From assembly GCF_008042075.1 (NCBI RefSeq), contig NZ_RDBN01000021.1, positions 140,410-174,243 on the forward strand: a stretch of 33,834 nucleotides of DNA, written 5' to 3'. Below are positions 7,825 to 16,898 of the stretch, in pieces. This stretch comes from Streptomyces sp. UW30 (GTDB lineage Bacteria > Actinomycetota > Actinomycetes > Streptomycetales > Streptomycetaceae). The notes under the pieces are model-generated. The model had not been told where the DNA came from and made no database searches. It was given only the letters and a program-made list of their open reading frames with translations. The stretch's first letter is position 1, and every line of letters starts with the position of its first letter. Made by a program: the position numbers and the translations under genes.

Positions 7825-7881
7825 GACGTCTTTTTTATTAGCTTACCTAAGGTGGCTTTGTTTACTTTGCCTAAGGGGCGA
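7825..7881 (-). promoter_or_regulatory. AT-rich nhaA upstream region with repeated CCTAAGG
   Basis: An AT-rich island in an otherwise very GC-rich window, 70-125 bases upstream of nhaA. It carries two CCTAAGG heptamers (about 7848 and 7870). The first lies in TTAGCTTACCTAAGG, whose GCTTACCTAA part matches one half of the DtxR/IdeR-type iron box; the other half does not match. Likely the nhaA promoter region; the regulator is unknown. Confidence 0.4.
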
Positions 7882-7918
7882 CGGAAGGTGTCCGGTACGT
7901 CTCACGTTAGGCAGAAAA

Positions 7919-7951
7919 GGGCCGCCCGGCGCGTGCTGCGCGGGGCGGCCC
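7919..7951 (-). terminator. Intrinsic terminator of acs
   Basis: The 9-bp perfect arms GGGCCGCCC (7919-7927) and GGGCGGCCC (7943-7951) have a GC-rich inner stem. On the minus strand the stem is followed by TTTTC. It begins 30 bases after the acs stop codon. Confidence 0.85.
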
Positions 7952-7981
7952 TTCAGCGGATTTCCGCGGATTTCCGCAGGC

Positions 7982-9940
<1,959 letters not shown>

Positions 9941-10120
9941 GACATCTCCCTTTCCCAGGGTGTCCGTTGTGTCCCAGGCCACAGCTCATCAGACCCGGGG
10001 GTCCGATGACAAGGGTCGCCGGAAAATTGGTTTAGACCTGTCAGTGGGGTGAGGGCCCGAGCAGCTGTCGGCGCTTGGGTCACCCGTTCCCACGGACGCC
10101 GGACAGGGGCGGTTCAGGTC

Positions 10121-10136
10121 TGTAATCCCTGTCACA
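10121..10136. promoter_or_regulatory. Candidate Crp operator upstream of acs
   Basis: TGTAATCCCTGTCACA reads TGTGA-N6-TTACA on the minus strand: nine of ten bases of the TGTGA-N6-TCACA Crp consensus. It is also one mismatch from GTG-N6-GNCAC. It lies about 180 bases upstream of the acs start, in the gap after the preceding gene's terminator. Binding is inferred; acs is a Crp-family target in other actinobacteria. Confidence 0.55.
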
Positions 10137-10175
10137 TCCCGGTCGAGCGCAGGCGAAACGCGGGCCCCACGGAAA

Positions 10176-10204
10176 GCGCGGCCCCGCATCGATCGGGGCC
10201 GCGC
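10176..10204 (-). terminator. Terminator of the SulP-carbonic anhydrase gene
   Basis: GCGCGGCCCC (10176-10185) and GGGGCCGCGC (10195-10204) form a 10-bp perfect stem with a 9-base loop, 14 bases after the stop codon. It is followed by TTTCC on the minus strand. Confidence 0.85.
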
Positions 10205-10217
10205 ACGCCTGCCTGCA

Positions 10218-12827
10218 TCAGGCCGACAGATCCGCCACGCCCACGTGATCGAACACCTTGTCCCCGTGTCCCTCGGCGAGCAGATACGCCTGTGCCTCGC
10301 CCACGTGGAAGTACATCCCGTGCAACTCCAGCGCTCCCGCCCGCAGGGCCCGGGCCACCGACTCGTGCGCGCGCAGATGCTCCAATTGCTGGACCACGTT
10401 GGTCAGGCAGAGCTGTTCGACCGCGTCGGCCGGTGCCCGCGCGGCGAGCCTGGCCCAGGGCCGGCTCTTGTCGGACATCCGCTCCAGACTCGGCCGCCCG
10501 TGGCGCAGCCACCGCCTGAGCGGGGTCTGCGAGGCGCCGGGCTCGGAGGTGAGCAGCGTCTGCATGGCCCCGCACCCGGAGTGCCCGCACACCGTGATCG
10601 ACCGCACCTGGAGCACGTCCACCGCGTACTCGATCGCGGCCGCCACCGAGTCGTCCCCGCTCTCCCGGCCGGGCAGCGGCACGAGGTTGCCCACGTTGCG
10701 CACCACGAACAGGTCGCCGGGACCACTGGAGGTGATCATCGATGTGACCACTCGTGAGTCCGCGCAGGTGAGGAACAACTGCGAGGGCTGCTGCCCCTCA
10801 CGCGCCAGCCGCGCCAGCTCTCCCCGCACCAGGGGTGCGGTGTTGCGCTGGAACGCGCTGATGCCGCGGGCCAGTTGCCGGGCACTGGGGCGGCTGGCAT
10901 CGGGGCTGGTGCCGGTGCCGGTGACGGTCCCTGTACCTGTACCTGTGCCTCTGTCTTCGCCCACGTCGGCAGGGCTGTCGTGGGGGTGGCCGGGGTGGGT
11001 GAGGCCGTCTGTGCCGCCGGCATCGCCGGGCCCGCCGACCGTGTCGCCGGTGTCGCGGGTGCCGCCGTGGGCGTCCGTGTCGGAGGGCGCCGTGGATCCG
11101 TCGCTGTCGTCGCTCCCGGTCGCCTGAGCCTCCCCGGGCTGCCCGTCGCGGGACAGGGCGGCCTCCGGGAGCTCGCACTGGTGGTTGCGCCAGGCCGTCC
11201 AGGGGTGGCAGCGGCAGTCGGCCGACTCGTCCGCGACGATCCCGGTGGCCTGGAGACCGGCCGGTCCCGTCGGCTCGCCGATGCGGACTCCGGACCTGCG
11301 GCCGACCAGCTCGACGGTGCCGCCGTGCACGGTGTGCGTGTTCTGCCAGTCCTGCAATGACTCGTACGCCGCGTGGTCCATGAACGACCCGTCCAACTCC
11401 ACCACGGCGTGGGCGCCTTGGGGTACGAGATGCAGGGCCCGGCTGAGCCGCGGCACCGCGAGGAACGTCAACTGCCCTCTTACATGTACGTGATGGACTC
11501 CTTCCGTCTCGTCATGGGTGATCCGGGTGCGGGTGAGGCGGTGCAGGGCGACGCCGACGGCCATGGCGATGCCCAGGGCCACGCCCTCCAGGACGCCGAA
11601 GAGCACGACGCCGAGGGTGGTGACGGCGTACACCAGCACCTCTCGGTGGCGGGTCACCGTGCGGATGTGGTGCAGGGACACCATCTGGATGCCGACGGCC
11701 ATCACCAGGGCGGCGAGCGAGGCGAGCGGGATGAGCTCCAGGATCGGGACCATCAGCAGCGCGGCGACTACTACGAGAACGCCGTGCAACATCGTGGAGT
11801 TCCGGCTGACGGCACCGGCTTGCACATTCGCGGAACTGCGCACGGCCACGCCGGCGATGGGCAGTCCGCCGAGGGCGCCGGAGACGACATTGGCGGCGCC
11901 CTGGCCGAGCAGCTCGCGGTCCAGGTGGGAGCGTCCGACACGGGCGGACTGCGCCGGTCGGCCGGCGACCAGCTTGTCCACGGCGACCGCGCCGAGCAGC
12001 GACTGCACGCTGCACACCAGAGTGACGGTGAGCACGGCGGCGACAAGGCCGAGCACCGGGCCGTCGGGAAGTGCGGCCAGTGCGTGGCTGCTCCAGGACG
12101 GCAGGTCGACCTTGGGCAGGCGCAGGCCGGTGAGCGAGGCGGTCGTGGTGGCGACGGCGACGGCGACGAGCGGGGTCGGCACCTTGCGCAGGAGCCGTCC
12201 GGCCCGGCCGGGAATTCTGGGCCAGGTGACCAGCACGGCGAGGGTCAGCACGCTCACCGACAGGGCGGCGGGATGCACACCGGCCAACTGGGCGGGCAGC
12301 TCACGCATGTTGTCGAGGACCGAGCTGTGCGGGATGCCGCCGAGGACGATGTGCAGCTGGGCGACGGCGATGGTGACGCCGATGCCGGCAAGCATGCCGT
12401 GCACGATGGCGGGGCTGACGGCGAGCGCGGAGCGCGCCACGCGCAGCAGGCCGAGGCCGAGTTGGGCGAGGCCGGCGAGGACCGTGATGGCGCAGGTCGT
12501 ACGCCATCCGTATCGGTGGATGAGCTCGGCGGTGACCACCGTGAGTCCGGCGGCGGGGCCGCTGACCTGGAGCGGGGAACCACCGAGCCGTCCGGCGACG
12601 AGCCCTCCGACGGCGGCGGCGACGAGGCCGGCCTGCAGGGGCGCGCCGGTGGCGAGGGCGATGCCGAGGGACAGGGGGAGTGCGATCAGGAAGACCGCGA
12701 TCGAGGCCGACAGGTCGGCACCCGCGATGTGCGGGCGGCGGCGCCGGGTCGGAGGCGGGCTGTGTGCTTCGTGGCTGTGCTCTTCTCGACGTGGCTCGTC
12801 GGCGCGGGTGGGGACGCAGGCTGACAT
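10218..12827 (-). CDS. Bifunctional SulP anion transporter-beta carbonic anhydrase fusion
   Basis: A 869-residue fusion from the ATG at 12827 (GGAGGA about 10 bases upstream; a GTG at 12911 has no ribosome binding site). The N-terminal half is a SulP/SLC26 transporter with about 12 membrane segments (beginning ADLSASIAVFLIALPLSLGIALATG). A STAS-like domain follows (HVHVRGQLTFLAVPRLSRAL). A ~100-residue Asp/Gly/Thr-rich linker then leads to a beta-class carbonic anhydrase with the zinc motifs TCADSRV and CGHSGCGAM. Such fusions are thought to couple bicarbonate uptake with CO2 hydration; the transported anion cannot be read from sequence. The linker contains a run of GT dipeptides from a 6-base repeat. 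The gene is divergent from a lipoprotein gene. Confidence 0.9.
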   Translation of the reverse strand: MSACVPTRADEPRREEHSHEAHSPPPTRRRRPHIAGADLSASIAVFLIALPLSLGIALATGAPLQAGLVAAAVGGLVAGRLGGSPLQVSGPAAGLTVVTAELIHRYGWRTTCAITVLAGLAQLGLGLLRVARSALAVSPAIVHGMLAGIGVTIAVAQLHIVLGGIPHSSVLDNMRELPAQLAGVHPAALSVSVLTLAVLVTWPRIPGRAGRLLRKVPTPLVAVAVATTTASLTGLRLPKVDLPSWSSHALAALPDGPVLGLVAAVLTVTLVCSVQSLLGAVAVDKLVAGRPAQSARVGRSHLDRELLGQGAANVVSGALGGLPIAGVAVRSSANVQAGAVSRNSTMLHGVLVVVAALLMVPILELIPLASLAALVMAVGIQMVSLHHIRTVTRHREVLVYAVTTLGVVLFGVLEGVALGIAMAVGVALHRLTRTRITHDETEGVHHVHVRGQLTFLAVPRLSRALHLVPQGAHAVVELDGSFMDHAAYESLQDWQNTHTVHGGTVELVGRRSGVRIGEPTGPAGLQATGIVADESADCRCHPWTAWRNHQCELPEAALSRDGQPGEAQATGSDDSDGSTAPSDTDAHGGTRDTGDTVGGPGDAGGTDGLTHPGHPHDSPADVGEDRGTGTGTGTVTGTGTSPDASRPSARQLARGISAFQRNTAPLVRGELARLAREGQQPSQLFLTCADSRVVTSMITSSGPGDLFVVRNVGNLVPLPGRESGDDSVAAAIEYAVDVLQVRSITVCGHSGCGAMQTLLTSEPGASQTPLRRWLRHGRPSLERMSDKSRPWARLAARAPADAVEQLCLTNVVQQLEHLRAHESVARALRAGALELHGMYFHVGEAQAYLLAEGHGDKVFDHVGVADLSA
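10907..10952. repeat. Imperfect 6-bp microsatellite encoding the GT-rich linker
   Basis: Successive hexamers of the form GGTGCC, GGTGAC, TGTACC and TGTGCC (about eight units) encode a Gly-Thr-rich run in the linker before the carbonic anhydrase domain. The unit length keeps the frame. Confidence 0.8.
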
Positions 12828-13122
12828 TTTTCCCGTCTCCTCCGGGGCAGCGCGGTCGCGGATCTGGCGGTCCCCGCTCGAGGCGGGGTCGGGTCGCGGC
12901 CGTGTGGTCACGGCATGCAGCGGCGGGATGCATCAACTGTCGGTAAACGGATCGTAATGCAGAGTAAAGGCCCGGAATAGATTTTCCGAGCAAATGGACT
13001 AATAAATCCCCCTGAAGAGTGAAGTGGCTAATTAGTCGGCTTGTCGTACTAATTCCTTCTCGGTCCCATGCGACCTTGGCGGCGCTGTCGCCACCCGAGA
13101 GAAGGAAGTAGGTGGACCGAAC
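12828..13122. promoter_or_regulatory. Divergent promoter region between the SulP fusion and lipoprotein genes
   Basis: An AT-richer stretch (about 12945-13060) with a 7-bp inverted repeat GACTAAT (12997-13003) / ATTAGTC (13031-13037) and a further ACTAAT at about 13047. Closer to the lipoprotein gene is a leader hairpin: TTCCTTCTCGG (13053-13063) pairs with CCGAGAGAAGGAA (13095-13107) apart from a two-base bulge. An inner GCGAC/GTCGC stem lies at about 13070-13090. The hairpin ends 15 bases before the ATG. Confidence 0.55.
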
Positions 13123-14427
13123 ATGGCTGCCACCCGCAGGTTCGCCGCCCCCCGAAAAACCGCCGCGACACACCGAATCGCCACGGGTACCGCCGTCGCC
13201 GCGGTCTGCGCCGCGTCGCTCGCCGGATGCACGAGCGGCCGCTCCGCCCCCGCGGCGTCCGGGCCGCAGAAGGCGAAGCCCGCGGCGCCCGCGCCCGGGA
13301 GCGCGATCCACCTGATCGGCGACGGGTCCACCGCGTACACCGGCGCGCAGCCGCATCTGCCCAGGCCCGAACGGCTGAAGCCGGGTCAGAAGCCCCCGCA
13401 GTTCGTGGTGTTCTCCTGGGACGGCGCCGGCGAGGACAGCCAGAAGCTGTTCTCCCACTTCCGCAAGGTCGCCAAGGCGAACAACGCGACGATGACGTAC
13501 TTCCTCAGCGGCGTGTACATGCTGCCGGACCACAAGCGCGACCTGTACCGGCCACCGCAGCACTCCCCGGGCCGCTCCGACATCGGCTTCAACGACGAGG
13601 AGGGCATCGGCGACACCGTGAGGCAACTGCGCTTCGCGTGGCTGGAGGGCAACGAGATCGGCACGCACTTCAACGGCCACTTCTGCGGCAGCGGTGGTGG
13701 GGTCGGCCAGTGGTCGGTGGAGGAGTGGAAGGACGAGATCACTCAGGCGAAACGATTCGTCAAGTCCTGGAAGACCAACACCGGCATGACGAAGACGTCC
13801 CCTCTGCCCTTCGACTACGACAAGGAGCTCATCGGAGCCCGCACGCCCTGTCTGGAGGGCCGGAAGAACTTCGTCACGGCGGCCCGGGAGATGGGCTTCC
13901 GCTATGACTCCAGCGGCGTCAACAACCAGCTCTGGCCCGTGAAGAGGGAGGGCCTGTGGGACCTGTCGCTGCAGCTCGTGCCGTTCCCCGGGCACTCCTA
14001 CGAGCAGCTCACCATGGACTACAACTTCATGGTCAACCAGTCCGGCACCACGAGCCAGGGCGACCCCGACAAGCACGAGTTCTGGGGCGACCAGATGCGG
14101 GACGGCCTGCTCATGGGCTTCCACCGGGCCTACGACGGCAACCGCGCGCCCCTGATCATCGGCAACCACTTCGAGTCCTGGAACGGCGGCACTTATATGC
14201 GCGCTGTCGAGGAGGTCGTCGAGGCCGTCTGCAACAAGCCCGACGTGCGCTGCGTGTCCTTCCGGCAGCTCGTCGACTGGCTCGACGCCCAGGACCCGGC
14301 GACCTTGCGGAAGCTGCGCACCCTGGAGGTCGGCGAGGCCCCGAAGCAGGGCTGGGCGTCCTTCCTGTCGGGGCGTCCCGCACCGGCTCCGAAGGGGGTG
14401 CCCGGGGCTCCGCCGCTCAAGCAGTAG
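13123..14427 (+). CDS. Secreted lipoprotein with polysaccharide-deacetylase-like fold
   Basis: A 434-residue exported lipoprotein. A basic n-region and hydrophobic core (17-35) lead to the lipobox SLAGC with Cys36. The mature part resembles carbohydrate esterase family 4 (NodB homology): FVVFSWDGAGED corresponds to the TFDDG motif, and GNEIGTHFNGHFC carries the H-x3-H metal pair. The first motif is altered (WDGAG in place of DDG), so activity is uncertain. The ATG at 13123 has AGGTGG 7 bases upstream. The last 11 bases overlap the converging ATPase gene. The substrate would be a cell-wall or surface polysaccharide if it is active; this is inference from the family. Confidence 0.82.
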   Translation: MAATRRFAAPRKTAATHRIATGTAVAAVCAASLAGCTSGRSAPAASGPQKAKPAAPAPGSAIHLIGDGSTAYTGAQPHLPRPERLKPGQKPPQFVVFSWDGAGEDSQKLFSHFRKVAKANNATMTYFLSGVYMLPDHKRDLYRPPQHSPGRSDIGFNDEEGIGDTVRQLRFAWLEGNEIGTHFNGHFCGSGGGVGQWSVEEWKDEITQAKRFVKSWKTNTGMTKTSPLPFDYDKELIGARTPCLEGRKNFVTAAREMGFRYDSSGVNNQLWPVKREGLWDLSLQLVPFPGHSYEQLTMDYNFMVNQSGTTSQGDPDKHEFWGDQMRDGLLMGFHRAYDGNRAPLIIGNHFESWNGGTYMRAVEEVVEAVCNKPDVRCVSFRQLVDWLDAQDPATLRKLRTLEVGEAPKQGWASFLSGRPAPAPKGVPGAPPLKQ

Positions 14428-15424
14428 GCATCAGAGGCGAGTTGCTTCCGGGGGCGGTCACGCTCTCCCCGAGGACGAAGCCGGGGTCGATCTGCGCCGC
14501 CAGGTCGGCCCCGGTGCGCTCGTTCCCCCACGACCGGGCGTTCTTCAGGTGGAAGTGCGCCATCTGACGGGTGTAGCGCTCCCAGTCCCGCAGCTCGTAC
14601 GTCGCGTCGACGGCCGTGCGCAGCCGGCGCAGGGCGAGGTGGCTCGCGTCCTCCAGGAACTCGAACCGGGACGGTCGGCCCTTCTCCATGGAGCGCACCC
14701 AGTCCGAGTGCCCGACGGTCACCAGCAGGTCGTCCCCGACCTCGGCGCGGAGGAAGTCGAGATCGTCCTGCCCTTGCACCTTGTTGCCGACGACCTTCAG
14801 GACGACTCCGAAGTCGCGGGCGTATTCCTGGTACTGGCGATAGACGGAGACCCCCTTCCGGGTCGGCTCGGCGACGAGGAACGTGATGTCGAAACGGGTG
14901 AACATGCCGGAGGCGAAGGAGTCCGAGCCCGCCGTCATGTCGACCACGACGTATTCGTCGGGGCCGTCCACCAGGTGGTTCAGGAACAGCTCCACCGCCC
15001 CCGTCTTGGAGTGGTAGCAGGCGACCCCGAGGTCGGATTCGGTGAAGGGGCCGGTGACCATCAAACGGACGGTGCCGCCGTCGAGTTCCACCGGCCGGGC
15101 ACAGGCGTCGTACACCGGGTTGTGCTCGCACACCCGCAGCAGCCGCGAACCCTCGCCGGGCGGTGTCGTCTTGATCATCGTCTGCGTGGAGGCGATCCGC
15201 GGGTTGGTGCCGCGCAGGTAGTCCTTGATGAGCGGCAGCCGCTCGCCCATGGCGGGCAGCGCGGCCGCCTGCGCGTCGGCCAGGCCGAGCGCGGCTCCCA
15301 GGTGCTGGTTGATGTCGGCGTCGACGGCCACGACCGGCGCTCCGGCGGCCGCGAGGTGACGGATGAAGAGGGAGGACAGGGTCGTCTTGCCGCTGCCGCC
15401 CTTCCCGACGAAAGCAATTTTCAT
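14417..15424 (-). CDS. CooC-like P-loop ATPase (MinD/ParA superfamily)
   Basis: A SIMIBI-class ATPase, 335 residues from the ATG at 15424. It starts directly with the deviant Walker A motif, KIAFVGKGGSGKTT, and has the switch sequence VDADINQHLG, as in CooC, the nickel-insertion ATPase of carbon-monoxide dehydrogenase. No dehydrogenase gene is nearby, so the partner is unknown. An in-frame GTG at 15428-15430 would add two residues. No Shine-Dalgarno is present; a TACTGT -10-like hexamer lies 8 bases before the ATG, which suggests a leaderless mRNA. It is divergent from the Fic-like gene and converges with the lipoprotein gene by an 11-base overlap. Confidence 0.82.
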   Translation of the reverse strand: MKIAFVGKGGSGKTTLSSLFIRHLAAAGAPVVAVDADINQHLGAALGLADAQAAALPAMGERLPLIKDYLRGTNPRIASTQTMIKTTPPGEGSRLLRVCEHNPVYDACARPVELDGGTVRLMVTGPFTESDLGVACYHSKTGAVELFLNHLVDGPDEYVVVDMTAGSDSFASGMFTRFDITFLVAEPTRKGVSVYRQYQEYARDFGVVLKVVGNKVQGQDDLDFLRAEVGDDLLVTVGHSDWVRSMEKGRPSRFEFLEDASHLALRRLRTAVDATYELRDWERYTRQMAHFHLKNARSWGNERTGADLAAQIDPGFVLGESVTAPGSNSPLMPTA

Positions 15425-15564
15425 GTTCACGAACAGTAGTCGCGCGATAGCTGTATGTGGCAGGCGTGCGTGGAGAAGGCCACCCGATCGTGGGGTGCGC
15501 GCGATCGAAGGGGTCCGCGAATCCCGTCGGGGGGTGGCGGTCGGGTGACGGGTGGGGCGCGTAG

Positions 15565-15586
15565 TGTCGTACTCATGAGTACGACA
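15565..15586. promoter_or_regulatory. Perfect 22-bp palindrome spanning the Fic-like start codon
   Basis: The half-site TGTCGTACTCA is followed immediately by its exact reverse complement TGAGTACGACA. The ATG (15575-15577) sits at the centre. A TAGTGT -10-like hexamer overlaps its left edge (15562-15567). It could be an operator or a hairpin that buries the start codon in RNA. Confidence 0.8.
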
Positions 15587-16399
15587 GGTGCGAGCGCCGA
15601 TCCGCTCGCGGCGCTCGGTTCACTGCCCGGGGTGCCCGAGTCCGTGGAGTCCGTGCGCAAGGCGGTGGACCGGGTCTACGGGCACCGCATCATGCGGCGC
15701 CGCAGTAACGAGATCACTTCCGAGGCGGCCCTGCGTGGCGCCCGTGGCTCCGCGGCGCTGTCGGGAGCCGACTGGGCTCTCGAAGAGGTGCGCCGGCGTA
15801 CCGACTTCAGCGGTGACGACGAGGCCCGCGTCGTGGGTGCGGCCCTGCGGCTGACGGCCGAGGCGGGCCAACTGCTGTCCATCTGGCGGCAGTCGCCGCT
15901 GCGGGTGCTGGCCCGGCTTCATCTGGTGGCCGCGGCGAGCAATGAGGGCGAGGTCGGGCGCCCGCGCCAGGCGGGCGAGCCGGTCGACGAGCCCCTGATC
16001 GAGCTCCCGCTGCCGAGCGCGGCGGAGGTGCACGGCCGTCTGGAGGGACTGGCCGAACTGGTCATCGCCGGCGGTTCGGCGCCCGCCCTGGTGACGGCGG
16101 CCGTCGTGCACGGTGAGCTCCTCGCGCTGCGCCCCTTCACCTCCCGCAACGGCCTGGTCGCGCGCACGGCCGAGCGCATCGTCCTGGTCGGCAGCGGCCT
16201 CGACCCGAAGTCCGTCTGCCCGGCCGAGGTCGGCCACGCCGAACTGGGCCGCGCGGCCTATGTGGCGGCGCTCGAGGGCTATGTGTCCGGCACTCCCGAG
16301 GGCATGGCCGCGTGGATCGCCCACTGTGGCAGGGCGATCGAGCTCGGGGCGCGCGAGTCGACGGCGGTGTGCGAGGCGCTCCAGCGCGGGGCGGCGTAG
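15575..16399 (+). CDS. Fic/DOC-like protein with degenerate active site
   Basis: A 274-residue, mostly helical protein from the ATG at 15575. The segment ALRPFTSRNGLVAR aligns with the Fic core HPFxx[DE]GNGRxxR, but His is replaced by Arg, the acidic residue by Ser, the first Gly by Arg and the internal Arg by Leu. A normal AMP-transferase reaction is therefore unlikely. Family assignment rests on this motif and the surrounding helices (HGELLAL before it, ERIVLVGSG after it), so it is moderate. There is no Shine-Dalgarno at a usable distance, and the ATG lies in a perfect palindrome. It is divergent from the CooC-like ATPase. Role unknown. Confidence 0.7.
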   Translation: MSTTGASADPLAALGSLPGVPESVESVRKAVDRVYGHRIMRRRSNEITSEAALRGARGSAALSGADWALEEVRRRTDFSGDDEARVVGAALRLTAEAGQLLSIWRQSPLRVLARLHLVAAASNEGEVGRPRQAGEPVDEPLIELPLPSAAEVHGRLEGLAELVIAGGSAPALVTAAVVHGELLALRPFTSRNGLVARTAERIVLVGSGLDPKSVCPAEVGHAELGRAAYVAALEGYVSGTPEGMAAWIAHCGRAIELGARESTAVCEALQRGAA

Positions 16400-16515
16400 C
16401 GCGGGGCGGCGTAGCCGGGATGGCTTTGCGCGGGTGACGTGGAGCGGGGCGGCATAGCGCGAGGCGGTGTGTCCCGGGGCGGTGTGGCGCACGCGCGCGT
16501 GAGGCGTCGTAGCGT
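16384..16515. repeat. Decaying tandem repeats starting in the 3' end of the Fic-like gene
   Basis: A 15-bp unit (GCGCGGGGCGGCGTA) occurs twice without change (16384-16398 and 16399-16413). The first copy supplies the stop codon. Looser versions (GCGGGGCGGCATAGCG, GCGAGGCGGTGTG, CGGGGCGGTGTGGCG, GTGAGGCGTCGTAGCG) follow to about 16515. Confidence 0.75.
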
Positions 16516-16548
16516 TCCAGGATTCACGCGCGGGGCCTGAACAGAGTT

Positions 16549-16576
16549 GCGGCGGTACGAGATTTCGTACCGCCGC
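16549..16576. terminator. Strong bidirectional hairpin
   Basis: GCGGCGGTACGA (16549-16560) and TCGTACCGCCGC (16565-16576) form a perfect 12-bp stem with a GATT loop. It lies between the 3' ends of the Fic-like (+) and HAD (-) genes and has no T tract on either side. Confidence 0.75.
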
Positions 16577-16898
16577 TGGCATGTTCACCGGGTTACCAGG
16601 CGTCCTCGATATTTTGCCCATCAGGTCGGGAGCTTTGCCCGTCACCTGGTGCGGCTGGCCCGTAATCGACGGGTCGACGTCGCGTGGGTGCCCAATGTTC
16701 ATGCTCGGTCCGTGGGGCCAAATGCGTATTTAAGGTGATCCTCTCGGATGTCCTTGGTCTCGCGGGCCGTTGAGTCCTTTGTACTCCAGGTCACAACCAA
16801 GCGGAAGGCCTTGCCGCAGTTCTTTACTTTTAGTCTCAAATCACTTGAAACGGGCATCGGTTTGTCGAATGGGGTGCCCGGAACGTGGAAAGTGCAGG
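16577..16898. other. Low-GC segment with protein-like but unassigned minus-strand frame
   Basis: A patch (clearest at 16780-16880) with far more A/T than its surroundings. On the minus strand, an open frame ending with a TGA at 16699-16701 has a plausible protein-like composition from about 16912 (YVACLTCTFHVPGTPFDK, later LRLKVKNCGKAFRLVV). Its codon use is not the host's, and it has no good start except an ATG near 16855 that would give about 52 residues. A second minus-strand frame opens with an ATG overlapping that stop (ATGA, 16699-16702) but runs into the hairpin. It may be a remnant of acquired DNA or an undescribed small gene. Confidence 0.4.

Noticed and set aside
12960..13122. c-di-AMP (ydaO-type) or cobalamin riboswitch before the lipoprotein
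   Set aside because: Hairpins are present but I could not find the conserved junction sequences of either class.
14417..15424. ParA of a partition system
   Set aside because: It resembles CooC more than ParA; there is no ParB gene and no parS site (GTTTCACGTGAAAC) nearby.
15620..16702. 360-residue minus-strand frame starting with an ATG overlapping 16699
   Set aside because: It passes through a perfect 12-bp terminator hairpin and the whole Fic-like gene; only the first ~40 residues could possibly be real.
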